Source: an uncultured Chryseobacterium sp. (GTDB lineage: Bacteria; Bacteroidota; Bacteroidia; Flavobacteriales; Weeksellaceae). From it: 64,000 bases of DNA. Position numbers and translations under genes: made by a program. A model generated the notes under the pieces. It was not told where the DNA came from. It was given only the letters and a program-made list of their open reading frames with translations, and ran no database searches. Positions 36,196 through 45,144 of the stretch are shown in pieces. Location: positions 89,861-153,860 of the forward strand of contig CAJYLO010000002.1 in assembly GCA_913776245.1 (NCBI GenBank), in the 5' to 3' direction. Within the stretch, counting starts at the first letter, position 1, and the number at the start of each line of letters is the position of its first letter.

Positions 36196-36783
36196 ATGAA
36201 AGATTTATTCATTAAACGATTTCTGTATTATAAAGAACTTGGAGACAAAACATTCGCCCAACTTTCCGATGAACAGCTATTCTGGCAATATAATGAGGAA
36301 AGCAATTCCATAGCAATCATCGTGAATCACATTGCCGGGAATATGCTGTCGCGCTGGACTAATTTTTTGACGGAAGACGGCGAAAAAGACTGGCGAAACC
36401 GGGATGCGGAATTTATGAATTCTTTCAGCACAAAAGCTGAAGTTCTGGAGTTCTGGGAAAAAGGCTGGCGTTGTCTTTTCACGGCTTTAGATCAAATTAC
36501 AGATGATAATATCAACTCAACAATTTATATCCGAAGTGAAGCCCATTCTGTTCTGGATGCGGTTTTACGACAGCTTTCTCATTATCCTTATCACGTAGGA
36601 CAAATCGTCTACATTGCTAAAATGTTGAAAAATAATGATTGGAAAACACTTTCCATTGCCCGAAACAAATCCGCGGATTTTAATCAGGAAATGCATTCAA
36701 AATTTGATTCGAGTCAGGAAAATTCATCGCCGGTTTGCTTTGCAAAAAGTGATGAAGTCAGAGAAGATTATAAACCTGAATAA
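36196..36783 (+). CDS. DinB/YfiT-like four-helix protein (DUF1572)
   Basis: A member of the DinB-like fold superfamily, in which some proteins are metal-dependent thiol S-transferases. The conserved first helix MKDLFIKRFLYYKELGDKTF, the first metal-ligand region (IVNHIAGNMLSRWTNF, about residues 42-57) and the second (LRQLSHYPYHVGQIVYIAK, about 123-141, with His129 and His133) are seen. The length of 195 residues includes a polar tail of about 40 residues. It precedes the FAD oxidoreductase by three bases, so both are probably cotranscribed. The substrate is unknown. Confidence 0.85.
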   Translation: MKDLFIKRFLYYKELGDKTFAQLSDEQLFWQYNEESNSIAIIVNHIAGNMLSRWTNFLTEDGEKDWRNRDAEFMNSFSTKAEVLEFWEKGWRCLFTALDQITDDNINSTIYIRSEAHSVLDAVLRQLSHYPYHVGQIVYIAKMLKNNDWKTLSIARNKSADFNQEMHSKFDSSQENSSPVCFAKSDEVREDYKPE

Positions 36784-36786
36784 CCT

Positions 36787-37908
36787 ATGAAAATAGCGAG
36801 TCCAAGCATTTGGGAAACTGAAACATTTTACAGAAAACGTGACATCATTATCATCGGTTCAGGATTTACCGGGCTTTGGACTGCGATTTCTATCAAAGAA
36901 AAACATCCTGAAAAATCGGTTTTAATTATCGAACGAAATTCAGTTCCAACCGGTGCATCAACCCGCAATGCCGGTTTTGCCTGCTTTGGAAGTCTGACCG
37001 AGATTATTTCCGATGCCGAAAAAATGGGCTGGGAAAAAACTCTGGATCTGGTCGGGATGAGATTTGAGGGTTTGCGGAAAATTCAGAACTATTTTAATCC
37101 AGACGACGTTGATTTTGAACTTTGCGGAGGCTACGAAATTCTGAATGATAATTCAGCTTTGCAGAAACTGGATGAAGTCAATGAAAAGCTGGCTTCAATT
37201 ACAAGAACCGAAACTACATTTAGAATTGCAAATGAAAAGATTGAACAATTCGGATTAGGAAAATCAGAATTTTTGATTGAGAATCTTTGTGAAGGCAGCT
37301 TACATTCGGGAAAATTACTGAACCAACTTTTAGAAAAATGCCACGAACTGAAAGTGGAATTTCTTTTCGGAACAGAAGTAGAATCCGTTTCAGAAACTGA
37401 GAATGAAACCGAAATAAAAGTTGGTGATAATCTTATTTTAAATTCTGAAAAAGTCATTTATTGTACGAATGCATTTAGTTCAAAATTTCTGGAATCGGAA
37501 GAAATTATTCCGGCCAGAGGACAGATCATTCTGACAGAACCAATTGAAAACCTTAAACTTAAAGGGACATTTCATTATGACGAAGGTTTTTATTATTTCC
37601 GGAATCTGGGAAATCGAGTTTTGCTTGGAGGCGCAAGAAATCAGGATTTTGAAACTGAAAAAACTACGGATTTTGACACAACGGATTTTTTGCAAAATCA
37701 TTTGGAGCAATTTCTAAAAGAAGTGATTTTACCTAACCAGGATTTTAAAATAGCAATGCGCTGGTCCGGAATTATGGCTATGGGAACTGAGAAAACGCCA
37801 ATTGTAAAACCAGTTTCCGATAGACAATTCTGCGCAGTTCGACTTTCCGGAATGGGTGTTGCGCTGGCTCCGAAGATTGGAGAGATGCTGAGTGAGATGG
37901 TTAGCTGA
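36787..37908 (+). CDS. FAD-dependent oxidoreductase (DAO family)
   Basis: A flavoprotein of the D-amino-acid oxidase superfamily (glycine oxidase and sarcosine oxidase type). The FAD-binding motif IIIIGSGFTGLWTA is at about residues 19-32, followed by VLIIERNSVPTGASTRNAGFACFG, the second FAD contact typical of the family, and the C-terminal MRWSGIMAMGTEKTPIVKP and RLSGMGVALAPKIGEMLSE. The length of 373 residues is normal. It directly follows the DinB-like gene. The amine or amino-acid substrate cannot be told from sequence. Confidence 0.9.
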   Translation: MKIASPSIWETETFYRKRDIIIIGSGFTGLWTAISIKEKHPEKSVLIIERNSVPTGASTRNAGFACFGSLTEIISDAEKMGWEKTLDLVGMRFEGLRKIQNYFNPDDVDFELCGGYEILNDNSALQKLDEVNEKLASITRTETTFRIANEKIEQFGLGKSEFLIENLCEGSLHSGKLLNQLLEKCHELKVEFLFGTEVESVSETENETEIKVGDNLILNSEKVIYCTNAFSSKFLESEEIIPARGQIILTEPIENLKLKGTFHYDEGFYYFRNLGNRVLLGGARNQDFETEKTTDFDTTDFLQNHLEQFLKEVILPNQDFKIAMRWSGIMAMGTEKTPIVKPVSDRQFCAVRLSGMGVALAPKIGEMLSEMVS

Positions 37909-37917
37909 ATTTTTTTT

Positions 37918-37996
37918 GAACGCAAAGCACGCAAAGTTTTTTCATCAGTATTGAAAACATTTTAAGTTCGCAAAGACGTAAACTCATCAAAGAAAT
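37918..37996. repeat. Dispersed AACGCAAAGCACGCAAAG-type repeat
   Basis: The stretch begins with GAACGCAAAGCACGCAAAG and later has AAGTTCGCAAAGACGTAAAC, so the ACGCAAAG unit occurs three times in related form. It fills the gap between two convergent genes and has no frame or clear terminator. I recall similar strings between flavobacterial genes; a search would settle it. Confidence 0.45.
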
Positions 37997-38010
37997 ACAA
38001 CGTATTTAAA

Positions 38011-38718
38011 TTAATGATTCTCCCTCAAATATTTCTCCAGAATCATATCACCACTCGGAATCGAGTTTTTTGCCCAGCGGATTTTCATTTGAAGTAATTT
38101 TTCTTCGGATAATTTATAATCAATATCGGATTTCAGGAGTTTTTGTTTGAGTTCGTACATACAAATTGCTGCTGCAACAGAAACGTTGAAACTTCTTGTA
38201 AAACCAAACATAGGAATGGCTAAAGTTTCATCCGCAAAGTCGAGAAGTTCATCTGTCGTTCCCTCCCATTCTGTCCCGAAAACCAAAGCCAATGGTTCTT
38301 CTATTTTATAATCCGGGAGCATTTTCGCATTGTTTTCTGCGGAAACAGCTACGATTTTGTAACCTCGATTCTTGATGTTTTGAAGAGATTCTATATTTCT
38401 CGGCATTTTCTCCACCTCAACCCAAGTATCTGCGCCTTTGGTAACCTTTAGATTAGGTTCGAAGTAATTTTCCTTTTCCATCGCCACTACTTTGTGAAAT
38501 CCGCAGGCTTCCACGGAGCGAACAATTGCCGCAGCGTTTCGGAATTGGTAAATATCTTCCATCACTGGCAATACAAAATCGGAACTTTCTTTGGAATAAT
38601 GTTCTATTTTCTGGAAACGTTCCGGAGTTAAAAACTGCTGGAGATATTCGTAAGCGGACTCTAAGTTCAAGGTTTTGGATTTAAAATTAATGATTGCAAA
38701 TTTCGGGATTTCAAACAT
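38011..38718 (-). CDS. TrmH-family RNA 2'-O-methyltransferase (SpoU class)
   Basis: A SPOUT enzyme that methylates ribose in tRNA or rRNA. The three SpoU motifs are present: DIYQFRNAAAIVRSVEACGF (about residues 55-74, with the conserved Asn-Arg), LALVFGTEWEGTTDELLDFAD (about 142-162) and LAIPMFGFTRSFNVSVAAAICMYE (about 166-189). The closest match is TrmH, which makes Gm18 in tRNA, but the exact target is inferred. The length of 235 residues is right. The gene stands between a repeat and a long AT-rich divergent upstream region. Confidence 0.88.
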   Translation of the reverse strand: MFEIPKFAIINFKSKTLNLESAYEYLQQFLTPERFQKIEHYSKESSDFVLPVMEDIYQFRNAAAIVRSVEACGFHKVVAMEKENYFEPNLKVTKGADTWVEVEKMPRNIESLQNIKNRGYKIVAVSAENNAKMLPDYKIEEPLALVFGTEWEGTTDELLDFADETLAIPMFGFTRSFNVSVAAAICMYELKQKLLKSDIDYKLSEEKLLQMKIRWAKNSIPSGDMILEKYLRENH

Positions 38719-38740
38719 TACAAACGATCAATTTTATCTA

Positions 38741-38748
38741 TATATTTG
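38741..38748 (+). promoter_or_regulatory. Possible -7 box TATATTTG upstream of the second TPR/LuxR-type gene
   Basis: Exact consensus match on the plus strand, but 135 bases before the ATG at 38884. It would give a long AT-rich leader. No nearer box was found. Confidence 0.35.
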
Positions 38749-38883
38749 CTGCGCACAAATTCAAAACTATTTTACGCGGAGAAAATATCTATCATTAAAC
38801 TAATTTCTGTTAATTATTTTTTCAATTTTTTTCAAGACAAAATTTTCAAAATAAAGTTTATTATTTTCTTAATTTAGAACCAG

Positions 38884-40323
38884 ATGAATGTTTTTAAAAA
38901 ATTACAAGTATGCCTTTATCTGCTATTGTTTTTGGTTTTAAAATCACAGACCGTTAATCTTATATTAGATTCGGTTCTTATTAATAAACCCGAATCAATG
39001 TCTTCTCAAAACATCCCAAGAAAAGATATTATCCAATGGAATCTTACTATGCTGAAAAAAGCAGAAAAAGAAAATTACGGACGGGGAATTGTAATCATTT
39101 ATACCAATCTGGCTATTCAGTATTATAATCTTGGAAAACCTGACATTAGCCTGTCTTATCTCAATAAGGCAAAACAAATGGCTGAAAAGATCAATTTAGA
39201 TGATAAAATACTATCAAAGCTTTACCAAGAATATGCTACTGTTTATTATACAATGGGGTTGTATGATATATGCCTTAAATACAACTCAAATGCAAAATAC
39301 TATGCCGAAAAATTAAAGGATACTGATTATAAACACCGGTATCTAAATTTTATATACAGAACCCGTGCGAACACATTAGCTACCGCTAAAAAAGATTCGG
39401 CTTTATTTTATTACAGAAAAGCCATATTAATCTACGAAACACCTCCAAATTATTGTGATATTGCTAAGTATTACATTGATGAAAATAAACATTTGGATTC
39501 TGCTAAAATCTATTTGTCAAAAGCAGAACTTATGTATAGTAAAATTAAAAATGTAAACAGATACAACTTAGCTGTACTCTATTATTATAAAGGGCTTGTA
39601 AATTCTAAAGAGAAAAAATATACAGAAGCCATTTCCTTATTTGAAAAATCGCGCACCTATGCTTCAAATGGTAAAAATCGACAATTTTTACTAAGCTTAT
39701 ATAATACCTTAGCCGAAAACTACAGAAAAATCGGGAATTTTGAAAAAGAAAAAGAATACCTTGACGAATACAAAACGTTTGTAGATTCCTATAATAATTC
39801 CTTTTCTCAAGGAGTAGAACTTACTGTAAAGAATATAGAGGAAGAAAATAAGAAAGATAAAAAACAATTATTAATTTTTATATCGACAGTAATACTACTT
39901 GTAGTAATTATTTTTGGAATTTATTTTTACAAAAACCACAGAAAAAAACAGAGAATTATCCAGGAAAAAGATCATATTATTTCTCAGCAAAAATCAGAAT
40001 CTATTCAACTCGAAAAGAAAGTTACAGATAAGTTTGACGAGCTATATGAACTGGCGACATCCCGTGATCCGAATTTCTATAACAAATTTCAGAATCTGAA
40101 TCCTGCATTCATTCATAAAATTTTGGCAATTAACCCAAATCTTCAGAATAGCGAGCTGATGCTATTAGCTTACATTTATTTGAATTTTGAGACAAAACAG
40201 ATTGCAGAATTATTATTTCTTTCAACAAAAACGATACAGAACAGAAAGCATAATATTAGAAAAAAACTCAATATTCCGACTGCTGATGATATGTACATCT
40301 GGCTAAAGACGAATATCAGTTGA
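38884..40323 (+). CDS. Membrane-anchored TPR protein with C-terminal LuxR-type helix-turn-helix
   Basis: A paralogue of the regulator at 25227-26687 with the same parts in the same order: signal peptide (residues 1-23, LYLLLFLVLKSQ), TPR helices (about 50-300), a TM helix (KKQLLIFISTVILLVVIIFGIYFYK, about 322-346), a Lys/Glu/Gln-rich coiled coil, and a C-terminal HTH (NSELMLLAYIYLNFETKQIAELLFLSTKTIQNRKHNIRKKLNI, about 420-463). The length is 479 residues. Four exported proteins follow on the same strand, which makes them candidate targets. The gene is AT-rich. What the TPR region senses is unknown. Confidence 0.83.
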   Translation: MNVFKKLQVCLYLLLFLVLKSQTVNLILDSVLINKPESMSSQNIPRKDIIQWNLTMLKKAEKENYGRGIVIIYTNLAIQYYNLGKPDISLSYLNKAKQMAEKINLDDKILSKLYQEYATVYYTMGLYDICLKYNSNAKYYAEKLKDTDYKHRYLNFIYRTRANTLATAKKDSALFYYRKAILIYETPPNYCDIAKYYIDENKHLDSAKIYLSKAELMYSKIKNVNRYNLAVLYYYKGLVNSKEKKYTEAISLFEKSRTYASNGKNRQFLLSLYNTLAENYRKIGNFEKEKEYLDEYKTFVDSYNNSFSQGVELTVKNIEEENKKDKKQLLIFISTVILLVVIIFGIYFYKNHRKKQRIIQEKDHIISQQKSESIQLEKKVTDKFDELYELATSRDPNFYNKFQNLNPAFIHKILAINPNLQNSELMLLAYIYLNFETKQIAELLFLSTKTIQNRKHNIRKKLNIPTADDMYIWLKTNIS

Positions 40324-40405
40324 TTCAATAAGCCAATTCTATAAATTGTAAACGTCTATATTTCAACAAAATACACAAAGGGAAGATATAGGGTATGTAA
40401 AAATA

Positions 40406-40434
40406 TTGCTTTCACCAAGTGTTTTTCTTTCTTT
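40406..40434 (+). promoter_or_regulatory. Likely promoter of the exported-protein block
   Basis: TTG at 40406-40408 and TTTCTTTG at 40427-40434 lie 18 bases apart. The second differs from TAnnTTTG at the TA. It overlaps a possible GTG start at 40419, which argues for an ATG start at 40452 or 40476. Confidence 0.4.
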
Positions 40435-40451
40435 GCATCACACAAACACAG

Positions 40452-41117
40452 ATGCATAGAAAAATTTCAAATTTGATGAGAACAAATCAGATCCGTTGCG
40501 CACGGATTTTGGTTTGTTCTTTTTTTATGTTTCTTAATCAGTTTTCATTTAGCAGGCCTTTAACAAACTTATCAGAAGTTGTTTCAACATTAAATGTTAG
40601 GATTATAATTTCTGATTCGATAAATGTAGGAGAACCATCAAATCATCGACAAGACACCGGAAATCACAATATCGGAATCACTAACAATTCGGATGGATCA
40701 GTTATCTATGTAACGAAAGGAACCATTGTTTACGATACAGGATCTCACCTTAATGCTGAAATTATCGTTATAAAATCCGATCCTAATTTACCTGCAGTTG
40801 TTAAGAAAGAAAATAAAAAGCCTGCACACATTTCAAAGAGGAAACCTCATATCCATATCAAGCAAGAAAAAATTTCAGAAAGCTATAAATCCTCCGATAA
40901 TAGTTATGTTTTTTGCACAAGCTTAGATACAAAATCGACGGCGATAAATTCTGGTTCTAACCAGTCTAAGATTAAGAGTATAAAATCTAATTCTACTTTA
41001 ATCCTTAATGGAAAAACACGAGTAAATCACTCTGTCTGCATCAACTATAGTCTATTCTATGATGGATTACTTTTTTGCAGCGACATTTTTGCAAGACCTC
41101 CTCCATCTTTCATTTAG
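40452..41117 (+). CDS. Exported protein of unknown function, 221 residues
   Basis: I do not recognise this protein. After a basic start (MHRKISNLMRTNQIRCAR) comes a hydrophobic segment (ILVCSFFMFLNQFSFSRP) that is likely a signal sequence. The rest is polar, with an early beta-rich stretch (IGITNNSDGSVIYVTKGTIVYDTGSHLNAEIIVIKS), a central very basic and His-rich segment (KKENKKPAHISKRKPHIHIKQEK) and an end with several Cys and three prolines (FCSDIFARPPPSFI). An in-frame GTG at 40419 lies within the promoter and was rejected as start; ATG 40476 is an alternative. It opens a block of four exported proteins. Confidence 0.55.
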   Translation: MHRKISNLMRTNQIRCARILVCSFFMFLNQFSFSRPLTNLSEVVSTLNVRIIISDSINVGEPSNHRQDTGNHNIGITNNSDGSVIYVTKGTIVYDTGSHLNAEIIVIKSDPNLPAVVKKENKKPAHISKRKPHIHIKQEKISESYKSSDNSYVFCTSLDTKSTAINSGSNQSKIKSIKSNSTLILNGKTRVNHSVCINYSLFYDGLLFCSDIFARPPPSFI

Positions 41118-41223
41118 AGCATTTTATTAAGAAATCTTTTTATAACCGTTTCAATATTAAAATAATACTGAAAAGATTTGCTACGCCCTTATATCAAATA
41201 ATTTAAGCATTAAAATTAAAGCA

Positions 41224-42354
41224 ATGAAAAAATATATTTATTCAATTTTCATCATAACATTCTTTAACTATTCATTTTCTCAGACGGGAAGAGTGGGAAT
41301 CAACACGGAAAATCCCCAAAATACGCTACATATAGACGGAGGCCGAGACAACCCGGTAACTGGAACACCATCAGATGCTCAACAAGCAAACGATGTTATT
41401 ATTACCAATGACGGAAAAATAGGAATCGGAACAACAATTCCAAATAACTCGCTGAACATCAGCAAAAAAGGAAGCTCTACAGGCATTATAAATCCTTTTG
41501 TAGAAGGGATTACTATTACAGCAGATGCAAACAGTACCGCTTGGACAGGGCCTGGTATTTATTTGGAGGAAGCAAATGCTTTAGCTGGGCAAAAGCTCTT
41601 TAAATTAAATTATTCAAAAAATACAGCAGGAAATTCTTTTTTAAACTTCCAGGCAGTATCAGATGATGCATCCAGCAGTACCAGACAAGTTATGTCTGTC
41701 TATCATAACGGGAATATAGGAATCGGAGGTAGTCCTAACACCAATCCTGCTGCCGAGAAACTTGATGTCATAGAGGGAAATGTGAGAGTGAGAACTATCA
41801 ATTTGAATACAGGAAATACCAATACTGACAAATTGTTAGTCGCTGACTCAGACGGTGTTTTAAAAACAGTAGCAAAGAGTAATCCTTTACTAACAGGCGG
41901 AACTCTGGCTGATGCTATTTCTGCAATAACTACCATTACGGCTACTGCGGGAGCTCCTGATAACGGAAATAAAGCCCAAAGCCTGATTTCGTACACATTT
42001 ACATTAGCGCAAAAATCATTAGTAACATTTAATTATCAGTTATCATTCGGTGTGCCAACGACCGGTTTAACGAATACCATGAAAATCATAAGATCATATT
42101 TGGCTTTCACGGCTGGTTCTATGCCATTAAATCAGCAGTTTGGTTATGAATCAACCTCGCATAATGCAATTACCGGCAGACCTGGTTTCTTTTATCACAC
42201 GGCTAATGAATCTTTAATTCTGCAACCGGGAAGTTACACCGTACAACTTTATGGGAATGCTGTCAATACCACCACAGCAAGTGACCCGGATTTTTCAGTA
42301 GAATTTGGAGGAGGCTCAGATAGATTTACAGTGATTGCAACCCCTGTTTATTAA
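41224..42354 (+). CDS. Exported VGINT/IGIG-motif protein of unknown function
   Basis: A secreted protein of 376 residues with a signal peptide (residues 1-20, ending YSFSQ). Its N-terminal half carries short motifs of the form (V/I)GI(N/G)T-x-x-P-x-N-x-L-(H/N)I (VGINTENPQNTLHIDG, IGIGTTIPNNSLNISK, IGIGGSPNTNPAAEKLDV), as found in tail-fibre-like and surface proteins of Bacteroidota. The C-terminal half (from about 220) is beta-rich with a jelly-roll-like look and ends VIATPVY. There is no T9SS CTD. It is the second gene of the exported block; function unknown. Confidence 0.65.
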   Translation: MKKYIYSIFIITFFNYSFSQTGRVGINTENPQNTLHIDGGRDNPVTGTPSDAQQANDVIITNDGKIGIGTTIPNNSLNISKKGSSTGIINPFVEGITITADANSTAWTGPGIYLEEANALAGQKLFKLNYSKNTAGNSFLNFQAVSDDASSSTRQVMSVYHNGNIGIGGSPNTNPAAEKLDVIEGNVRVRTINLNTGNTNTDKLLVADSDGVLKTVAKSNPLLTGGTLADAISAITTITATAGAPDNGNKAQSLISYTFTLAQKSLVTFNYQLSFGVPTTGLTNTMKIIRSYLAFTAGSMPLNQQFGYESTSHNAITGRPGFFYHTANESLILQPGSYTVQLYGNAVNTTTASDPDFSVEFGGGSDRFTVIATPVY

Positions 42355-42454
42355 GCCTTCAACATTTAACGATGCCTTTTGATTAAATCCTTTAGGGATA
42401 ATATGGCAAAGTAACATTAGATACATACACATAAAAACAACACAAACAAAAAAA

Positions 42455-45103
42455 ATGAAAAAAACAATCCTATTATTATTTCTGATTTTAATAGAAAACT
42501 TATTTGCCCAGACACCAACACTCATTGCCAGCGGCACCTATAAAGCTAGTGGCAGCAGCGTTTCTGGTATACCATCTGTTAACATTAATATTGCGGCAGG
42601 GAAAAACAGGCTTATGCTCATTACTACTTTCTCAGAAAGAATACACAGCCCAATATTAGCAAGTAATTTTGTATATGCCGCAGATGGGAGTACAGAAGAT
42701 TTTGCCATTCCGATCTTAGTAAACGGTATTGCTACACAGTGGCTAAGCGGGCCTTGGGCTACAGATTTTCTTACAGCAAGTACTGATGTAATCTTTTCCA
42801 CTCAGAATACTGTGAGATATATCTCGGACAATATGGGACTACCAACAGGAAATGTTTCTGTCACTTTTCCGGGAATTAATGTGCCGGAAAATGCAGGAGA
42901 TGAAATGATAGTCAATATTGCTGTTTTTGAAAACGCAAAACCAATTCCGTCTCTATTAAATTGGACAAATGTCAGAAATTTTAACACAACGAACTTTCTG
43001 ACTTTGTCCGGAACTTCGCCAGCTACTTCTGTAGGTAATACGCTTAATAACATCACATTTTTTGGGACTGGAGCTATTTCTCAGCAAAAATTGGTTTCTT
43101 TCTCAAGTGGCTGGAGTAATATTCAATCTGATATTGTTAGTAATACTTTAGGAAACTCTATCTATACGACAGATATGAGCCCAAATGAAAACGATGGAAT
43201 TGGATTGGCAACAGCTTTTTCAAACATAACATCAGGAAATCCAACTTTTACGCTTACGAGAACAGCAACTAATCCTTCTACAGAAGTTGCATCTGCTAAT
43301 CTCATTGCTATTCTCCCTCTTGCAAGACCCTCTGTTACAGGAACTGTATATATTGATAATGATGGGCTGACTGGCGGCATAAACAATGGTGGAACTGGTG
43401 GTAGTGTATGGAATACGGCAAATACTTTGTATGTAAATGCAATAGGCATAAATGGAAATGTAGTAGCCACAGCATTGGTCAATACTTCCGGAGCTTTCTT
43501 CTTTCCAACGGGAGGCAGCTTAGTGGAAGGTGACAATATAAAATTTCAGCTAAGTAAAAATCAAGGAATAGCAGGACAACCCGCACCCGCAAAAGAATTG
43601 CCAGCAAATTGGTCAACTGTGGGCGAAAGTATTACCTCCGGTCCTTCTGATGGCAATCCAAATGGAGAATTTTCTTTGACAATTGGTACTGCAAGCAGTA
43701 CAAATAATACAACAAACCGATTCGGGATTACAACTTGCGCAGCTGGAACGTTACAACCAACAGTTTACGGTACACTCACCAATACGTGTCCTGCCAATTT
43801 TGTAGATTTAGACACAGCACATACGGGAATTACTCCTTCCGGAGCACAATTACTCTGGTTTACAAACAACACACACAGCGGCGATCCACTTAGAACTGCT
43901 CAGGTCTCCAAAGCGGGAGCAGGAATATATTATGCCTATTATTATGATGAGGCAAAAAATTGCTACAGTCCTGCTTCCAACGCTGTAACTGTAAATATTT
44001 CAGACTGTTGTCCTGTTTTCACATCTTTTAGCAACACAGGATGGTCAGCAAAAGTATTTGATGCTCCTGCAGGAACTGATGCGTGGACAGAGATCTCAAA
44101 TGCTAATACTTTTCCTACAAGCAGCTATTCTCAAGTAGCTACATTTAATTATAATGTAAAAGCAGGAACCAGCGATGCTTATAGCATAGATTTTCAGACA
44201 TTTACCTATGGACTTACTCCCTCAAATCCTCAGATACAGAATTATTCCGGAACACAAATTTATTATGATTACAGTTTAGCAGGCGGAGGCAGTAAAGCTA
44301 ATGAAGATTATGCAGTATTATTCAGTAAAACTATTGTAAGCGGCGAAGAAGGGACTTATCAGTTCGATTTGTCTTATGGTGATGACCATATTTTTATATA
44401 CAAAAATGGTGTAAAACTTAATCAGATGAATGATGCTTATTATGGAGGTCCTTTTATAGATTTTGTAACAGTTTATCTGGCTGCAGGAGATGTGATTTCT
44501 GTGCTAATGGTTGAAGAGGATTTATATAATACAGAGGTTGTGATATCTGGAGAAAAAAAACCAACAGTTCAGAATTTGACAAACAATTGTCCTGAAACAA
44601 CTGTGAATCTCAGCAATGCGCTACTCACAGCAACTCCACCCGGGGCAACAGTTTTGTGGTACAACAATGATACACGTACAGGAACAGCTTTAACTGCTGC
44701 ACAAGTTATCAATGCAGGCGCCGGAACTTTTTATGCTTTTTATTCAAACGGTTCAGGATGTTACGGTCCTGCTTCCAATGCTGTAAAGGTAACCATCAAT
44801 AGCTGTGTTTGCTACCGAGACCCTAATAACAATGGGACGGGAACAGAAACAAAAATGGGTATTACTTTACTGAAAAGAGCTGGCAGTGATAATCAGGATA
44901 ACTGGCCGATGGTAAGAAAATCTGGTCACATTGCGTTAGAATCAAATACACAAGGCTTTGTAGTAACGAGAATAGCAAAAGCAGATTTAGGAAATATTAC
45001 CAATCCGCAGGAAGGGATGATGGTTTATGACACTACAGATAAATGTTTGAAAATTTACTCTGACAATGCCTGGAAATGTTTCAACACTCCTGCTTGTCCT
45101 TAA
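42455..45103 (+). CDS. Large exported surface protein with duplicated Ig-like modules
   Basis: A secreted protein of 882 residues with a signal peptide (ending NLFAQ). A long beta-rich N-terminal part (about 20-290) is followed by a PVTGTVYIDNDGLTGG-type domain and two copies of a module of about 75 residues, each starting LTN(T/N)CP, running through L-W-(F/Y)-(T/N)-N-(N/D)-T and AG(A)G-(I/T)-(Y/F)-YA(Y/F)Y, and ending C-Y-(S/G)-PASNAV. Between them lies a PA14-like stretch (YQFDLSYGDDHIFIYKNG). The last 45 residues (NPQEGMMVYDTTDKCLKIYSDNAWKCF) resemble the end of the next protein. No T9SS CTD is seen. It could be an adhesin; that is a guess. Confidence 0.7.
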   Translation: MKKTILLLFLILIENLFAQTPTLIASGTYKASGSSVSGIPSVNINIAAGKNRLMLITTFSERIHSPILASNFVYAADGSTEDFAIPILVNGIATQWLSGPWATDFLTASTDVIFSTQNTVRYISDNMGLPTGNVSVTFPGINVPENAGDEMIVNIAVFENAKPIPSLLNWTNVRNFNTTNFLTLSGTSPATSVGNTLNNITFFGTGAISQQKLVSFSSGWSNIQSDIVSNTLGNSIYTTDMSPNENDGIGLATAFSNITSGNPTFTLTRTATNPSTEVASANLIAILPLARPSVTGTVYIDNDGLTGGINNGGTGGSVWNTANTLYVNAIGINGNVVATALVNTSGAFFFPTGGSLVEGDNIKFQLSKNQGIAGQPAPAKELPANWSTVGESITSGPSDGNPNGEFSLTIGTASSTNNTTNRFGITTCAAGTLQPTVYGTLTNTCPANFVDLDTAHTGITPSGAQLLWFTNNTHSGDPLRTAQVSKAGAGIYYAYYYDEAKNCYSPASNAVTVNISDCCPVFTSFSNTGWSAKVFDAPAGTDAWTEISNANTFPTSSYSQVATFNYNVKAGTSDAYSIDFQTFTYGLTPSNPQIQNYSGTQIYYDYSLAGGGSKANEDYAVLFSKTIVSGEEGTYQFDLSYGDDHIFIYKNGVKLNQMNDAYYGGPFIDFVTVYLAAGDVISVLMVEEDLYNTEVVISGEKKPTVQNLTNNCPETTVNLSNALLTATPPGATVLWYNNDTRTGTALTAAQVINAGAGTFYAFYSNGSGCYGPASNAVKVTINSCVCYRDPNNNGTGTETKMGITLLKRAGSDNQDNWPMVRKSGHIALESNTQGFVVTRIAKADLGNITNPQEGMMVYDTTDKCLKIYSDNAWKCFNTPACP

Positions 45104-45144
45104 TTATAAAACTCAAAGGATTACATTAAAAACAATATGAACAA

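Noticed and set aside
40419..40451. GTG start for the exported unknown protein
   Set aside because: It lies inside the probable promoter; the extension MFFFLCITQTQ makes a poor signal start.
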